This document shows, one piece after another, positions 25,309-35,777 of a DNA stretch of 64,000 nucleotides. Below the pieces are notes generated by a model. That model was not told the DNA's origin. It did no database searches and was given only the letters and a program-made list of their open reading frames with translations. Source of the stretch: Tateyamaria sp. syn59 (lineage in GTDB: Bacteria; Pseudomonadota; Alphaproteobacteria; Rhodobacterales; Rhodobacteraceae); assembly GCF_007995245.1 (NCBI RefSeq), contig NZ_VCBA01000003.1:463568-527567 (forward strand), written 5' to 3'. Made by a program: the position numbers and the translations under genes. Numbering within the stretch: position 1 is the first letter of the stretch; each line of letters starts with the position of its first letter.

Positions 25309-26682
25309 TTATTTGATCAAACGGCCCCAAAGATCATATTCGCCAGCCTCGTCCACCTCGACGGTGACGATATCGCCGGGGCGCAAATCTTCGAATCCGT
25401 CGTCAACGAAGAGATTGCCATCGATCTCAGGGGCGTCGGCTTTGGTTCGGCACGTGGCCGCCTCGTCATCGACCTCGTCTACAATAACTTCCATCCTTGT
25501 GCCCACTTTGGCCGCCAGCTTCGCCTCGGAAATGGCCTGCGCCTTTTCCATGAACCGCTCCCAACGCTCCTGCTTGATCTCTGGGGCCACATGATCCGGC
25601 AATGCGTTTGACCGCGCCCCATCTACATTTTCGTACTGAAAGCAGCCCACCCGATCCAGCTGCGCCTCGTCCATCCAGTCCAGTAAGGTCTGAAACTCGT
25701 CCTCAGTTTCTCCCGGGTAGCCAACGATAAACGTGGATCGCAGCGTGATCTCGGGACAAATCGACCGCCATTCCGCGATCCGGTCGAGCGTCCGTTCTGC
25801 CGCGGCAGGCCGCGCCATGCGCCGCAGCGTATCGGTGTGGGCATGTTGGAAAGGAATGTCGAGATATGGCAAGACCAATCCCTCGGCCATCAACGGAATA
25901 AGCTCACGCACATGTGGATAAGGATAGACGTAGTGCAAGCGAAGCCAAGCGCCGAGCGACCCGAGATCGCGCGCCAGATCGGTGATATGCGCCCGATGTC
26001 CTTTGTCTTCCGCGTGTTTGATGTCCACGCCATAGGCCGAGGTGTCCTGCGAAATCACCAGCAGTTCCTTAACCCCAACCTCGACCAGCTTCTCCGCCTC
26101 GCGCACCACCGCATGGGCCGGGCGGGACGCAAGCCGGCCACGCATGTCGGGGATGATGCAGAACTTGCACTTGTGGTTACAGCCCTCTGAAATCTTGAGG
26201 TAACTGAAATGCCTGGGCGTGAGGCTGACGCCAGAGGCTGGCAGCAGATCGATGAACGGGTCCGGGTCCGGTGGCACGGCGGCATGTACCGCATCCAGCA
26301 CCTGTTCATATTGATGCGGTCCGGTGACGGCCAACACCTTCGGGTGTGCACCGGTAATATACTCCGGCTCCGCCCCCAGACAGCCCGTCACGATCACGCG
26401 GCCGTTCTCGTCCAGCGCCTCGCCAATGGCTTCCAGGCTTTCTGCCTTGGCACTGTCCAGAAAACCGCATGTGTTCACGATCACCGCATCCGCCCCACTG
26501 TAGTCGGGCGAGATGCCGTAGCCTTCGGCCCGCAACCGGGTCAGGATGCGCTCGCTGTCCACCAGCGCCTTGGGGCAGCCAAGCGATACCATCCCGATGG
26601 TCGGCTGGCCGGAACGGCGGGTGCCGTCCAGCTTGGCGCGGGGTGCAAGATCTGGGCGAAGGTCAGGCGGGTTCTGGCTCAT
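25309..26682 (-). CDS. rimO: Ribosomal protein S12 methylthiotransferase RimO
   Basis: A 457-residue radical-SAM methylthiotransferase that adds a methylthio group to an aspartate of ribosomal protein S12. The N-terminal UPF0004 domain has its three cluster cysteines ([29 protein letters not shown]); the radical-SAM domain has CNHKCKFC; a TRAM domain closes the protein ([19 protein letters not shown]). Start ATG at 26682 follows a GAGG about 10 nt upstream; an extra ATG 12 bp earlier is in frame. Divergent from the AsmA gene. Confidence 0.96.
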   Translation of the reverse strand: MSQNPPDLRPDLAPRAKLDGTRRSGQPTIGMVSLGCPKALVDSERILTRLRAEGYGISPDYSGADAVIVNTCGFLDSAKAESLEAIGEALDENGRVIVTGCLGAEPEYITGAHPKVLAVTGPHQYEQVLDAVHAAVPPDPDPFIDLLPASGVSLTPRHFSYLKISEGCNHKCKFCIIPDMRGRLASRPAHAVVREAEKLVEVGVKELLVISQDTSAYGVDIKHAEDKGHRAHITDLARDLGSLGAWLRLHYVYPYPHVRELIPLMAEGLVLPYLDIPFQHAHTDTLRRMARPAAAERTLDRIAEWRSICPEITLRSTFIVGYPGETEDEFQTLLDWMDEAQLDRVGCFQYENVDGARSNALPDHVAPEIKQERWERFMEKAQAISEAKLAAKVGTRMEVIVDEVDDEAATCRTKADAPEIDGNLFVDDGFEDLRPGDIVTVEVDEAGEYDLWGRLIK

Positions 26683-26796
26683 GCTCTGCCTCATATGTGA
26701 ACTCCGCCCCCGCGAAAAGGCGGGAAAAGGGTTGGGGTGCGACCGCACGCTGCGTTAGGCTGATGTCAACACGTCATCAGAACGGGAGCAGTCGCA

Positions 26797-28773
26797 ATGA
26801 AATGGATCATCCGCCTGATCGGGTTCGTCCTCGTCCTGTCGCTTGTAGCGATCGGGTCGATCTTCCTGCTGCCCGCCGACCGCATCGGCGCCATCGCTGC
26901 TGACCAGATCCGCAAGGCAACGGGCCGCGATGTCACGATCATAGGCGTTTCGATGACCCTCTGGCCCGTGCTCGGTGTCCGCGCCGACGGGCTCGAGGTC
27001 GGCAATGCCGACTGGTCCGAACAGGGGCCCATGCTTACGGCGGAGAATGCAGCGATTGGCGTGGACATGATGGCATATATCCGGGATCGCGAAATCCGCA
27101 TCACCAACGTCGAGGCGACGCGCCCCACGATCCGGCTGGAAAGCCGCGCGGACGGGCGGGCCAGCTGGATTTTCACCGACGCCAGCGGTGCGGCGCAGAT
27201 CGAGGCGGAGACGCCCGCTCCATCGACCGACAGCGCGCCACAGGCCCTGTCGATCCAGAAGCTCGAGGTCACGGATGCCACCCTGATTTACGACGCCGAG
27301 GGCGCGGATCTCGTGTCCTATTCCGGCGTGGACCTGACCCTTGACTGGCCCGAAAGACTGGGCCCTGCCACGATCGCCGCGACATTGCGCCCCGCGGGGA
27401 CAGAGGTACAGGTGGACGCCACGATCGGTGGCTTCGCGGGCTTTATCACCGGCCAAGTGCAACCGCTGAATGCCACGGTCGACGCTGGCGGCGGGCGCGT
27501 CACCCTCGACGGGCGTGCGAGCACAGCGGGCGACGTGGCCGGGGCGTTGGGCGTGAGCCTGCCCAGCACTGACGCGTTCATGTCCGCGCTTGGCCTGTCC
27601 CCGCCGGGACTGCCGCCAAAACTGGGCAGGGCGGTTGAGATGTCGACGCAGCTGACCCTCACCTCGGACCGGCGCCTGTCGCTGCGCGACTTGCGCGCGG
27701 ATCTTGAGGGCAACGCGCTGAGCGGTGCGGCGGACATCAGCCTCAACGGCACGCCGGTCGTCAATGCGCAGTTCAACGCGGGCGCGCTCGATCTGCGCGG
27801 TGCAACCGGATCGGCGGCCTCGGGCGGCGGGTCAGCGACCGGGGGCGGTTCTGCACCTGCGCCGACGGGCAGCGGATGGCCGAAGGACCCAATTGATGCG
27901 AGCGGTCTGGCGGCCTTTAACGGAGAGATCGCGCTGACCGCGTCCTCCATCGACCTCGGCCAGTTCAAACTGGGTCAGACCCGCACGCTCCTGCGCAATG
28001 ACCGCAGCCGCATGGTGTTCGAGCTGCGCGAGGTTGCAGCCTACGGCGGAACGCTTGTGGGCGAGTTCGTGGTCAACAACCGCTCCGGCCTCAGCGTCGG
28101 TGGCAACATGAACATGCGCGGGCTGTCGCTTCAGCCCTTTCTGCGGGACGCCGCGGACCTGGAGATGCTGACGGGTGCGGCGAACATGGACCTGCGCTTT
28201 CTGGGGGTTGGGCAAAGTGTTGATGCGATCATGCGGTCACTTTCGGGCAACGGATCGTTCAACGTGGCGCGCGGCACGATTGAGGGGATCGACCTTGATG
28301 GCCTGCTCAAGTTCGGGCGCGGCAATGGGCGCACGACCGTCTTTGACGCGATGAGCGCGAGCTATCGGATGGAGAATGGCAACCTGTTCAACGATGACCT
28401 TCTGGTGGTGTTGCGCAGTTTTGAGGCGCGCGGAAATGGTCGGATCGGGCTGGGTCAGCAAGACATCGACTACCTTTTTACGCCGACGGCATTGAAGGGC
28501 GAGGACGGCCCGGATCTCGCGATCCCGGTGCGCATCCGCGGGCCGTGGGCTGACCCGAAAATCCTGCCAGATCTGGATGCCGCGATTGACCTGCGGCTTG
28601 ATGAGAAACTGGAGGCTGAAAAGGAGGCGTTGAAGGCCAAGGCAGAACAGCAGGTGCGCGAGAAAGTGGCTGAGGAACTTGGGGTCACGGATCAGGGTCA
28701 AAGCCTTGGAGATGCGGCCAAGCAGAAGTTGGAAGACGAGGTCAAAAAGGGGCTTCGGGGACTGTTTGACTGA
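26797..28773 (+). CDS. AsmA-family protein
   Basis: A 658-residue envelope protein with one N-terminal membrane anchor (IIRLIGFVLVLSLVAIGSIF) and a long periplasmic AsmA-type repeated beta region; a low-complexity Gly/Ser/Ala stretch sits at about residues 345-362 and a charged, helical C terminus (KLEAEKEALKAKAEQ) ends it. AsmA-like proteins are thought to bridge the periplasm for lipid transport to the outer membrane. GGGAGC lies 7-8 nt upstream of the ATG. Stands alone, divergent from rimO. Confidence 0.92.
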   Translation: MKWIIRLIGFVLVLSLVAIGSIFLLPADRIGAIAADQIRKATGRDVTIIGVSMTLWPVLGVRADGLEVGNADWSEQGPMLTAENAAIGVDMMAYIRDREIRITNVEATRPTIRLESRADGRASWIFTDASGAAQIEAETPAPSTDSAPQALSIQKLEVTDATLIYDAEGADLVSYSGVDLTLDWPERLGPATIAATLRPAGTEVQVDATIGGFAGFITGQVQPLNATVDAGGGRVTLDGRASTAGDVAGALGVSLPSTDAFMSALGLSPPGLPPKLGRAVEMSTQLTLTSDRRLSLRDLRADLEGNALSGAADISLNGTPVVNAQFNAGALDLRGATGSAASGGGSATGGGSAPAPTGSGWPKDPIDASGLAAFNGEIALTASSIDLGQFKLGQTRTLLRNDRSRMVFELREVAAYGGTLVGEFVVNNRSGLSVGGNMNMRGLSLQPFLRDAADLEMLTGAANMDLRFLGVGQSVDAIMRSLSGNGSFNVARGTIEGIDLDGLLKFGRGNGRTTVFDAMSASYRMENGNLFNDDLLVVLRSFEARGNGRIGLGQQDIDYLFTPTALKGEDGPDLAIPVRIRGPWADPKILPDLDAAIDLRLDEKLEAEKEALKAKAEQQVREKVAEELGVTDQGQSLGDAAKQKLEDEVKKGLRGLFD

Positions 28774-29012
28774 TCTGTCTCCGCGGGGACACGCTGTTCG
28801 GGAGCTTTGCCGTATTTTAGGCTTTGTCTTGTCTGCGCGTGAAATCAGGGACTTCGGCCTATGCGCGGTGCATTATGTCAAACTTAACCGGATGTCCGAT
28901 AGGCTGTGCGCGAAGGCGGGCGGCACTTTGATCGCGCCCTGAGCGGTGCATTGCTTTGGCCTGTGGAAGTCTGGTGATCGCGACCGAGATGCGGGTTTGT
29001 TCGACACGACCC

Positions 29013-29670
29013 GGTCAGGCGTTCGGCTCGGGGTTGGGGTTGTAGTGTGGAAAGCTGCAGTCGAGGGTGGCGTGCCGCTCCACCACCGTGGCCCCGATGC
29101 GGCGCAGCAGGTCCGGTGCAAAGGCTGCCGCCGTCCCTTTTCCTGCGGCGCAGACAACGGTGAACTTGCGTGTCAGTTTGAAATCGCGTGCGAGGTCGTC
29201 GGGATACGTGTCGCATACGCCTTCCACGAAATCATACCCTCCGCCCCGGCGCGGTTCACCGGCTCCGTTCAGGACGATGTTGCGCAGCTCTGCCATGTCG
29301 TCGGGGCCGTGGGTGAGAGGGCATTCGAAGCCCATCTTCACCCCTGTCTAACCGTTGGGATTATGGGAGGCGATGACCATGGCAACCGCCGGGACATCAA
29401 TGTGGAATTGCGCGAAATAGGCCATCGGTGACAGCGCAGGGCCGATGTCATGGACGCGGATGCCCCCCTGCATCAGCCCCAGGATCAGGGCGTCTTTGAC
29501 CGAAAGCGAATAGTCGCGATAGCCGTTGCCAACCACGATATCCGGCCTGATCCCCGCCTGTGCATCTGTGTGCCAAGCCCCAAGCCGAGGGCTGTGATGC
29601 CGGGTAGGTTGATCTGTTCGGGATATCTCCAGCGTGCGTCGTGTTCCCGAAACCCTGTCGGAGCAATCAT
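29013..29670 (-). pseudogene. Decayed phosphomannomutase/phosphoglucomutase (frameshift, nonsense, 3' truncation)
   Basis: Three consecutive minus-strand segments together read as the first 215 or so residues of a roseobacter phosphomannomutase/phosphoglucomutase of about 500. The intact start at 29670 gives MIAPTGFREHDARWRYPEQI through GLGTQMHRRG. A one-base loss near 29552-29555 then shifts the frame; the next frame continues VVGNGYRDYSLSVKDALILG to VIASHNPNG, holding the catalytic-serine loop region ASHNP. A TAG stands where TGG (Trp) is expected in NPNG-W-TGVKMG, after which the frame continues MGFECPLTHGPDDMAELRN to HYNPNPE and then loses homology, at about 29022. The metal-binding and sugar-binding domains are missing, so it cannot be functional. 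Confidence 0.85.
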
Positions 29671-29733
29671 GGGGTCGCGTAGGAAAACCCAGGTGTTCGG
29701 TGTAACGGTGGTCTGCGGTTTGACCCTGTGCGG

Positions 29734-30567
29734 TCAGACGGACACGGGCCGCGCCTTTGCCAGCGCGTCGAACTGCATGAGCGTGTCGATGAGTTGCGGC
29801 ATCTGGTCGAGGTAGATCATGTTCGGCCCGTCCGAGGGTGCCGTGTCAGGGTCGGGGTGCGTTTCGATGAACACCGCCGCGACGCCGATGGCGACGGCGG
29901 CCCGCGCCATGACGGGGGCAAACTCGCGTTGCCCGCCGGAAGAGCCGCCCTTGCCCCCCGGTTGCTGGACCGAGTGCGTGGCATCCATCACGACCGGGTA
30001 GCCCGTTTGGGCCATTTGCGGCAGCGACCGCATGTCAGCCACCAGTGTATTGTAGCCAAAAGATGTGCCCCGTTCCGTCAAAAGGATGCGGGTGTTGCCG
30101 GTGCTTTCCACCTTGGTCACGATGTTGGGCATTTCCCAGGGTGCAAGGAATTGACCCTTTTTTATGTTCACGACCGCGCCGGTGTTCCCTGCGGCCAGCA
30201 GCATGTCGGTCTGGCGGCAGAGAAAGGCGGGGATTTGCAAGATGTCGGCCACTTCGGCCACGGGGGCGCACTGTGCTTCGGTATGCACATCCGTCAGGAC
30301 CGGGACGCCGATTGCGTCCTTGACCGACTGCAGGGCCTTGAGCCCTTCGTCGAGGCCAAGGCCGCGCCCGCCGGTGAGCGAGGTGCGGTTGGCCTTGTCG
30401 TAGCTGGCCTTGAAGACGTATTGCGCGCCTGCGGCGTCGCAGACTTCTTTCATGCGGCCCGCGATCTCTTGGCCAAGATCAACGTCTTCCAGGGCGCAGG
30501 GCCCAGCGATCACGGTCAGGGGCCGGTCATTGCCGATGGTCAGACCGGCGACGTCAACGTGTTTCAT
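29734..30567 (-). CDS. kdsA: 2-dehydro-3-deoxyphosphooctonate aldolase (KDO-8-phosphate synthase)
   Basis: A 277-residue enzyme that condenses arabinose-5-phosphate with phosphoenolpyruvate to KDO-8-phosphate, for lipopolysaccharide core or capsule linkers. Signatures include [56 protein letters not shown] and [13 protein letters not shown]. Length and motifs are typical. It follows the KpsE-like gene after 1 bp, so KDO synthesis is co-expressed with a capsule-type export system, consistent with KDO-linked capsules. Confidence 0.96.
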   Translation of the reverse strand: MKHVDVAGLTIGNDRPLTVIAGPCALEDVDLGQEIAGRMKEVCDAAGAQYVFKASYDKANRTSLTGGRGLGLDEGLKALQSVKDAIGVPVLTDVHTEAQCAPVAEVADILQIPAFLCRQTDMLLAAGNTGAVVNIKKGQFLAPWEMPNIVTKVESTGNTRILLTERGTSFGYNTLVADMRSLPQMAQTGYPVVMDATHSVQQPGGKGGSSGGQREFAPVMARAAVAIGVAAVFIETHPDPDTAPSDGPNMIYLDQMPQLIDTLMQFDALAKARPVSV

Positions 30568-30568
30568 A

Positions 30569-32251
30569 TCAGCTTGTCACCTGTTCTCTGAGGATCGACG
30601 CAGTGAGCGAGATCATCAGGTAGATGCCTGCAAAGACGAGGAAAGCCAAGATCGTGTTTTCGAATGCGCGGGGGTAGGTCGGTTCCTCGGGTGCGATGGG
30701 TTCAACCGCGACCGTGAGGTAGCGCACCTGCCGCGAGGCTTCGACGCGGGCCTGTTCCATCTGTTGCAGGGCCGATTGCAGCATCATGTCGCGCGAGGCG
30801 AGGTCGGCCTGGGCGATCTGGATGCGGGCGGCCAGTTCAGCGAGGGAGTTTGCGCCCTGGCTGACGTCGGTCATCTTGTTATTGAGCGCGACAAGCTGGT
30901 TATTGAGGATCTGTAAAGTGCCGCGTGCGCCGTCCACGCGGCTTTGGTTGGGGCGCGTATTGTTGAGCAGGCTGGCAAGCTCAATCTCTTTCTCGATGAT
31001 CTGGGTTTCAACGGTGCTGATCTGCGTGCGCAGCGAAGCGATCACGCCTTCGGGGTCGAGCGTGGACCCCTCGATCTGGAGGCGGACGAGGTTTTCCTGA
31101 GCGGCACGGCGTTCTTCTTCTGCCCTTTCGAACCCTTCGCGGGCGTCGCGCATCTGGTCGTCCCGCTTTTGAAACGAGAGGTTGTTCACCCGCTGTTCGG
31201 CGTAGTCTATAAGCTGGTTCGAGAAATCGGCCGAGACGGCAGGATCAGCGGCCGCCACCTCCATGCGGATCATACCCTCGGTCGGATCATAGCCGATTTT
31301 GACGTTTTTCTTGTATGTCTTGTAGGCTTCTTCGTTTGTGGGATCTTCGCTCAGCCGTTGGATCGGGTCGATCCAGTTCTGGGTGAAGTGCGTTTTAAAG
31401 CCGACATCGCGGTCAAGCCGCAGCATGGCGTCCTTGGATTGCAGGAAGCCCTGCACCGCGATGCTGTCGGCGTTGGTGGCAAATTGCGTGGGCAGAAGCC
31501 CGCCCAGCGGACCGGAGCCGCCGGACCCCTCGTTCTGGATGATCAGAAATTCGGACTTGGTCGCGTACATGGGTGTCGCGATCTGGTAGAAATAGTAACC
31601 CGCCAGAAAAGTCGGCAGGATCACGAAGAAGGCGAGCCGGACCAGCAGGAGGCCCATTTTCTTGCGGCGGCGGCGACCGATGTCGCGCTGGATGTTCTGG
31701 ATTTCCTGAGTGCGCCGTTCCGCAGGGCTCAGTTCGGTCGAAGGCAGCTGTTGGCGCGCCAATTGAACTGTTTGCGGCAGTTGCGCGCGCCCGGACCCTG
31801 CGCCGCCGGTGGTGGCAGGCAGGTTGGCAAAGGCGTCGGGTGCGCCGCCCTCATGCGGTTCAGCGCCCGCTTGCGGCACCACCAGCTCGAGCATGTTGGA
31901 GCGTTGGAACGGGTCGATGCCCTTGGCCCGCAACAGGCGCACGGCGTCGAAGTCTGAGGTGGGCGCCAGCCCATGTTTCTGCGCGACACGGCGCGCCATG
32001 CGCAACTGGCGACCGGTCAGCCCTTCCTGGCGGATGGCATCGACGGTATTTTCGCTTTGTACCTGCTGGGCCGAGGCAACCTCACCGCTCTTGGCAGGGG
32101 GTGGGGTTGGTTTGGGCTCCGCATGCGCGGTGTCGACCGGTGGCTCTGGCGCTTCGGTCGCCTCGGCACGCGCCGCGTTTGCGGCTGCCGTTCCGGGCAT
32201 CGGCGCTGTCCGCTTGATGCGGAATTTTCTAGCTTTGGGTTTCGTAGTCAT
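30569..32251 (-). CDS. kpsE: KpsE-like capsule polysaccharide export inner-membrane protein
   Basis: A 560-residue protein with a long basic, Pro/Ala-rich cytoplasmic N terminus (about 1-205), one transmembrane helix ([20 protein letters not shown]), a long periplasmic region with coiled-coil heptads ([20 protein letters not shown] and neighbours), and a second helix near the C terminus ([20 protein letters not shown]). This is the topology of KpsE/polysaccharide co-polymerase adaptors that link the inner-membrane ABC exporter to the outer-membrane channel. The ATG at 32251 is internal to a longer frame and overlaps kpsT by 23 bp. The 200-residue N terminus is longer than in E. coli KpsE. Confidence 0.88.
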   Translation of the reverse strand: MTTKPKARKFRIKRTAPMPGTAAANAARAEATEAPEPPVDTAHAEPKPTPPPAKSGEVASAQQVQSENTVDAIRQEGLTGRQLRMARRVAQKHGLAPTSDFDAVRLLRAKGIDPFQRSNMLELVVPQAGAEPHEGGAPDAFANLPATTGGAGSGRAQLPQTVQLARQQLPSTELSPAERRTQEIQNIQRDIGRRRRKKMGLLLVRLAFFVILPTFLAGYYFYQIATPMYATKSEFLIIQNEGSGGSGPLGGLLPTQFATNADSIAVQGFLQSKDAMLRLDRDVGFKTHFTQNWIDPIQRLSEDPTNEEAYKTYKKNVKIGYDPTEGMIRMEVAAADPAVSADFSNQLIDYAEQRVNNLSFQKRDDQMRDAREGFERAEEERRAAQENLVRLQIEGSTLDPEGVIASLRTQISTVETQIIEKEIELASLLNNTRPNQSRVDGARGTLQILNNQLVALNNKMTDVSQGANSLAELAARIQIAQADLASRDMMLQSALQQMEQARVEASRQVRYLTVAVEPIAPEEPTYPRAFENTILAFLVFAGIYLMISLTASILREQVTS

Positions 32252-32888
32252 AGAGCCGTTTCGCCTCTTCGAGCGTGTCGAACATGTGCAGTTTGCCGTC
32301 GAGCAGGACCGCGGCAGAGCGCGCGAATTTCTCGAGCGTCTGGGCCTGGTGCGACACGATGATGATGGTCGTGGTGCGCAGCCGCTCCTGCAGCACTTCG
32401 CCCGCCTTGCGGTTGAATTCCACATCGGTGGAGGAGGGCATCCCCTCGTCAATCAGGTAGATGTCAAAGTCGAGAGCCAGCATGAGTGCGAAGGAAAACC
32501 GCGCCCGCATCCCCGACGAATAGGTGCCGAGCGGCTGGTCGAAATATTCGCCCAGATTGCAGAGCCAGCGGCAGAAGCTTTCGACATAGTCGGGGTCAAG
32601 CCCGTAGAGCCGCGCGATGTAACGGGAGTTTTCCAGCGCCGAGATCTTGGGCAGCACGCCCCCCATGAAGCCCAGCGGAAACGAGATGTTGCAGCTGCGC
32701 CGGATCTCGCCCTCATCCGGTTTTTCCAAGCCAGCCATCATGTTGATCAGGGTCGTCTTGCCGGTGCCGTTGGGGGCAAGCACGCCGAAGGAGTTGCCCA
32801 ATTCCACTTGGAATGACACGCGGTCAAGGATCACCTTGCGCTGTGTGCCTGTCCAGAAGGACTTGGATACGTTTTCAAACTCCAGCAT
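32229..32888 (-). CDS. kpsT: KpsT-like capsule polysaccharide export ATP-binding protein
   Basis: A 219-residue ABC ATPase of the KpsT/Wzt short class. Walker A is APNGTGKTT (residues 38-46, with Ala for the usual first Gly), the signature is YSSGMRARFSFALML, and Walker B is IYLIDEGMPSS, all typical of polysaccharide exporters. It should energise export of a capsule or O-antigen-like glycan with a KpsM permease, but no permease gene is adjacent in this window. First gene of the kpsT-kpsE-kdsA run. Confidence 0.93.
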   Translation of the reverse strand: MLEFENVSKSFWTGTQRKVILDRVSFQVELGNSFGVLAPNGTGKTTLINMMAGLEKPDEGEIRRSCNISFPLGFMGGVLPKISALENSRYIARLYGLDPDYVESFCRWLCNLGEYFDQPLGTYSSGMRARFSFALMLALDFDIYLIDEGMPSSTDVEFNRKAGEVLQERLRTTTIIIVSHQAQTLEKFARSAAVLLDGKLHMFDTLEEAKRLYDYETQS

Positions 32889-33695
32889 CTCTGGCTGCTC
32901 CGCGGCGTCTGCTCTGCCTCCGCACCCTCAGGTGGGCGACCCGTGCCCCCATTACCAGAGGGGTGTTAACGGTCTAATCACCGACTTTGGCCATATTATG
33001 TCCAAAGTGCTGTCAAATGTATAGGTTTTGCGGGGGACTGTCGCTGCGGAATAAACAGTTCTGCGCCCTTGCCACACAGTTGTGACAGGGGCGTGAGGCG
33101 CGGAGCGTTGTAAGGCGACGCATTGTACGTGCCTTCGCGACCGACCTTTCCTTTGCCGAAGCGTAGCCTTGTCTTTGATCAGTATAGGCTGGCAGATCGA
33201 ACCTGCCCTGTCAAAACTGGTTTTGAGCGAAACCCTAATGGGCGATTGTCTCTACAATCTGTTCCTGGAAACGGTTGAAGGTCGTTTAGCAAGAGTTGAA
33301 TAAAACACTGCGCACCTTTTCAGAGTTGGTCTTGTGTCTGGTCTTTTTTGCACGGTCATCACCGTTGGCCTTAATGAGATCCGCAGATCACGTTCCTACC
33401 TGCCAAGAGGGCTGCAGCGCCCTAAACATTCGGCGGATTGTCCTCATCGTTACCGCTGAAGTGTACACCGTCACATCAACTCGTCTTGCTATGTCGTTGT
33501 CCTTTTCATTTTCAGGCCGTGTGCTGTCTGTCAGCTTTGTTCCTCGTCAGCACGGTCCACGTGATCCGAGCCGTCTTATTCGCCGTGGCCCGACTTAGTT
33601 CCGGGTCTCTGTCTCGTTTCCACCCGTTGGTGTGTACGATGTGCCAGAAACCCTCTGTGATCAAACCAGCCTGAACTATCCCACCGGCTCTGACG
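32889..33695. other. 807-bp gene-free intergenic region
   Basis: Only short, low-quality open frames are present, with no RBS-led gene and a composition less GC-biased than the flanks. It contains the kpsT promoter region and the 3' end of the glycosyltransferase/exporter operon. No repeat, tRNA or insertion-sequence end is visible. A small RNA cannot be excluded. Confidence 0.5.
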
Positions 33696-35777
33696 TTACA
33701 CCGCTTCCCGCAGTGTGGGCTGCCCCGCGCGGTTCAAACGGTCACGACAAAGCGCTGCGATGGCGGGTACGGCGGCACGGCGGTCCGCAAAGCGAACCGC
33801 AATCGCGACATGCCGCGCGAGCGACACCCAGCGCATGGTGTCGATACGATGCGGGTCCGGCAGTGTGCGGAGTTCTGCGTAGCCTTCGAGGAAGTCGCGC
33901 ACAAGGTCGTCGTACGCATGGCCGTCCCCCCCTCGGCGAAGGTCGAGCTCGGTCAGATGCGCGATAAAGTTGCCGAGATCAATCGCCGCATCGCCGATTG
34001 CATGAAGGTCGAGATCGACCAGCCAGGTGGTCTCCGGGCCGACAATGATCTGATCAAAATAGAAGTCGCGATGAAGCCCGACATCGACCGCAGGCGGGAG
34101 CGTGGCCATGCATTCAGAGGCGAGCCATGCGAGGTCGGCTTCCGGGCCATCCAAAACCGCCCGTGACAACACGGCCAACTCGTTATCATGACTCCAGTGA
34201 CGGTTGGTCTGCGGGGCAGTGCAGTGCAGCGCCGCCAGCGCGCGTCCTGTTTTGCGCATGGCACTGGCCGCATGAGGCGTTGCGATGAGCTGGCCTAGCG
34301 GCGTGCCATACACCTCTTCCTGAAACCAGACGGGGATGTCCTCGGCGACGCCCACGACGCGCGGTACGCCGATACCATCCCTCCCATTCAGGCCCGCAGC
34401 CCTGAGCCCTGACTGTATCCTAGGCGCAGTGTCGTCGTGCCCCTTGGCGCGCAGTTTTCCCAATACAGCGCGAACGGAGCCTTCATACCGGATCATCGCC
34501 CGGCGATGGGGCTTCAGACGCGTAAGGGTCGCCTTGTTTGCTGCGAAAGCGGTAGCGCAGGCACGTGGGTCGAGCGCCGCAGCAAGGTGCGGGGTCGACG
34601 GATATCCGCCGTCCAAGACCGCCGTGATCTGATTGAGCACCGCTGCGATCTCGCGGTCCCAGCCTGGACGACGGGCGCGAAACCCGTCGGTGGCGCGCGA
34701 CATCAGCACATGGGCGCGATAGGTCGCAATGTCTGCGTCGGAGGCGCTGCCGCCAGCGGCGCGGTAGCCCGCGATGAGCGCATCCCCTGCCGCATCGGTT
34801 CCGTCAACCCCGCGCAGGCGGTCCAAGTCAAGCACAGCCAGCGCCGTCCCGATGTCGTGGGCCGCCGGTCCGATACAGGCGCGGTCCCAGTCGAGGATGC
34901 GGGGGCCTTCAGGTCCGCAGACGATTTGATCGGCACTGAAGTCGCCGTGTAGCGCTGTCGCAGGACCACCAGGGAGGACGGGCATGCGTGCAGCCACATC
35001 ACGCGCCGCCTCATCCAATTCCGGGGCCAGCCAACCCAGCCGCTCGGCCACGGCGTCTGCCTCAACAGGGCGTAAGCGAGGCAGGTCCATCGGCGGGGCC
35101 ATCTTGTGCGCGGCGGCCAAGGCCCGTCCTGCCTGCACGTAGTTATCAAGTGATGCGTCTTCGTCCAACGTCTGACCCGGTATCCACTGCGTCGCAATGG
35201 CGCCATCTTCGGCTGATACGGATAGTAGCGGCGCCCCGCCAGCGGCTTCACCGGCCCGAGCGCCCGCGAGGGCGCGCGCGAACGCGTCTGGGTGGGCATG
35301 GAGCTTCAGAAGAGCGCGTGGACCGTCCGGTCCGTCGGCGCGGAGCACCAAACGGCGCCCTGGCTTGAAGCGAAGAAGTTTGAGTGTGCAGCCCGAAAGA
35401 CCCATCCGCGCCAGAAGTGCCTCACGCGAGGACGGATCGGCCAGCGCACGCGCTGCCTTCGGCCGACGCATCAGGGACAAGGGAACAAGCACGGTTTGCA
35501 CGTCATCCAGGAAAATCACGCCGTTCTGCCACGCCGGACGGTCGCGCACTTCGCGGTAGCGCGCCGTCGTGTAGGACGCTGCCGTCCAGGCGCCGAGCGT
35601 TCCATCCTCGGGCATCAGCCCGGCCACGCAGCTCGTCCATGGCTTGTAGAGCAGATAAGATGTCCGGAGACCCTTCAGCCCGGCGCGCATCGCTATGGCT
35701 GGCGCGTGCAGAACGCCAGCCAGGCCGGGCAGCTCGGGCTCGCGCATGGCGAGCGCCGCATCAGGATGCAATTGCAT
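33696..35777 (-). CDS. Two-domain aminoglycoside-phosphotransferase-like protein
   Basis: A 693-residue protein with two APH/choline-kinase-like domains. The first has HGDFSADQ with catalytic D279 and LDWD; the second has HRDFYFDQ with D571 and VDLD. In both, the metal-binding Asn of the usual HxDxxxxN motif is Gln (Q284, Q576). The substrate is unknown; a role in phosphorylating a sugar, lipid or exported product is inferred from being in the same operon as glycosyltransferases and an ABC exporter. The ATG at 35777 is chosen for GAGGAG upstream; it overlaps the ABC exporter by 17 bp. Confidence 0.85.
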   Translation of the reverse strand: MQLHPDAALAMREPELPGLAGVLHAPAIAMRAGLKGLRTSYLLYKPWTSCVAGLMPEDGTLGAWTAASYTTARYREVRDRPAWQNGVIFLDDVQTVLVPLSLMRRPKAARALADPSSREALLARMGLSGCTLKLLRFKPGRRLVLRADGPDGPRALLKLHAHPDAFARALAGARAGEAAGGAPLLSVSAEDGAIATQWIPGQTLDEDASLDNYVQAGRALAAAHKMAPPMDLPRLRPVEADAVAERLGWLAPELDEAARDVAARMPVLPGGPATALHGDFSADQIVCGPEGPRILDWDRACIGPAAHDIGTALAVLDLDRLRGVDGTDAAGDALIAGYRAAGGSASDADIATYRAHVLMSRATDGFRARRPGWDREIAAVLNQITAVLDGGYPSTPHLAAALDPRACATAFAANKATLTRLKPHRRAMIRYEGSVRAVLGKLRAKGHDDTAPRIQSGLRAAGLNGRDGIGVPRVVGVAEDIPVWFQEEVYGTPLGQLIATPHAASAMRKTGRALAALHCTAPQTNRHWSHDNELAVLSRAVLDGPEADLAWLASECMATLPPAVDVGLHRDFYFDQIIVGPETTWLVDLDLHAIGDAAIDLGNFIAHLTELDLRRGGDGHAYDDLVRDFLEGYAELRTLPDPHRIDTMRWVSLARHVAIAVRFADRRAAVPAIAALCRDRLNRAGQPTLREAV

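Noticed and set aside
29348..29670. Programmed frameshift in the phosphomannomutase fragment
   Set aside because: A stop codon and C-terminal loss lie further downstream, so decay explains the shift better than recoding.
33296..33598. 100-codon frame in the gap upstream of kpsT
   Set aside because: Low-quality sequence with irregular codon use and no clear RBS; not supported as a gene.
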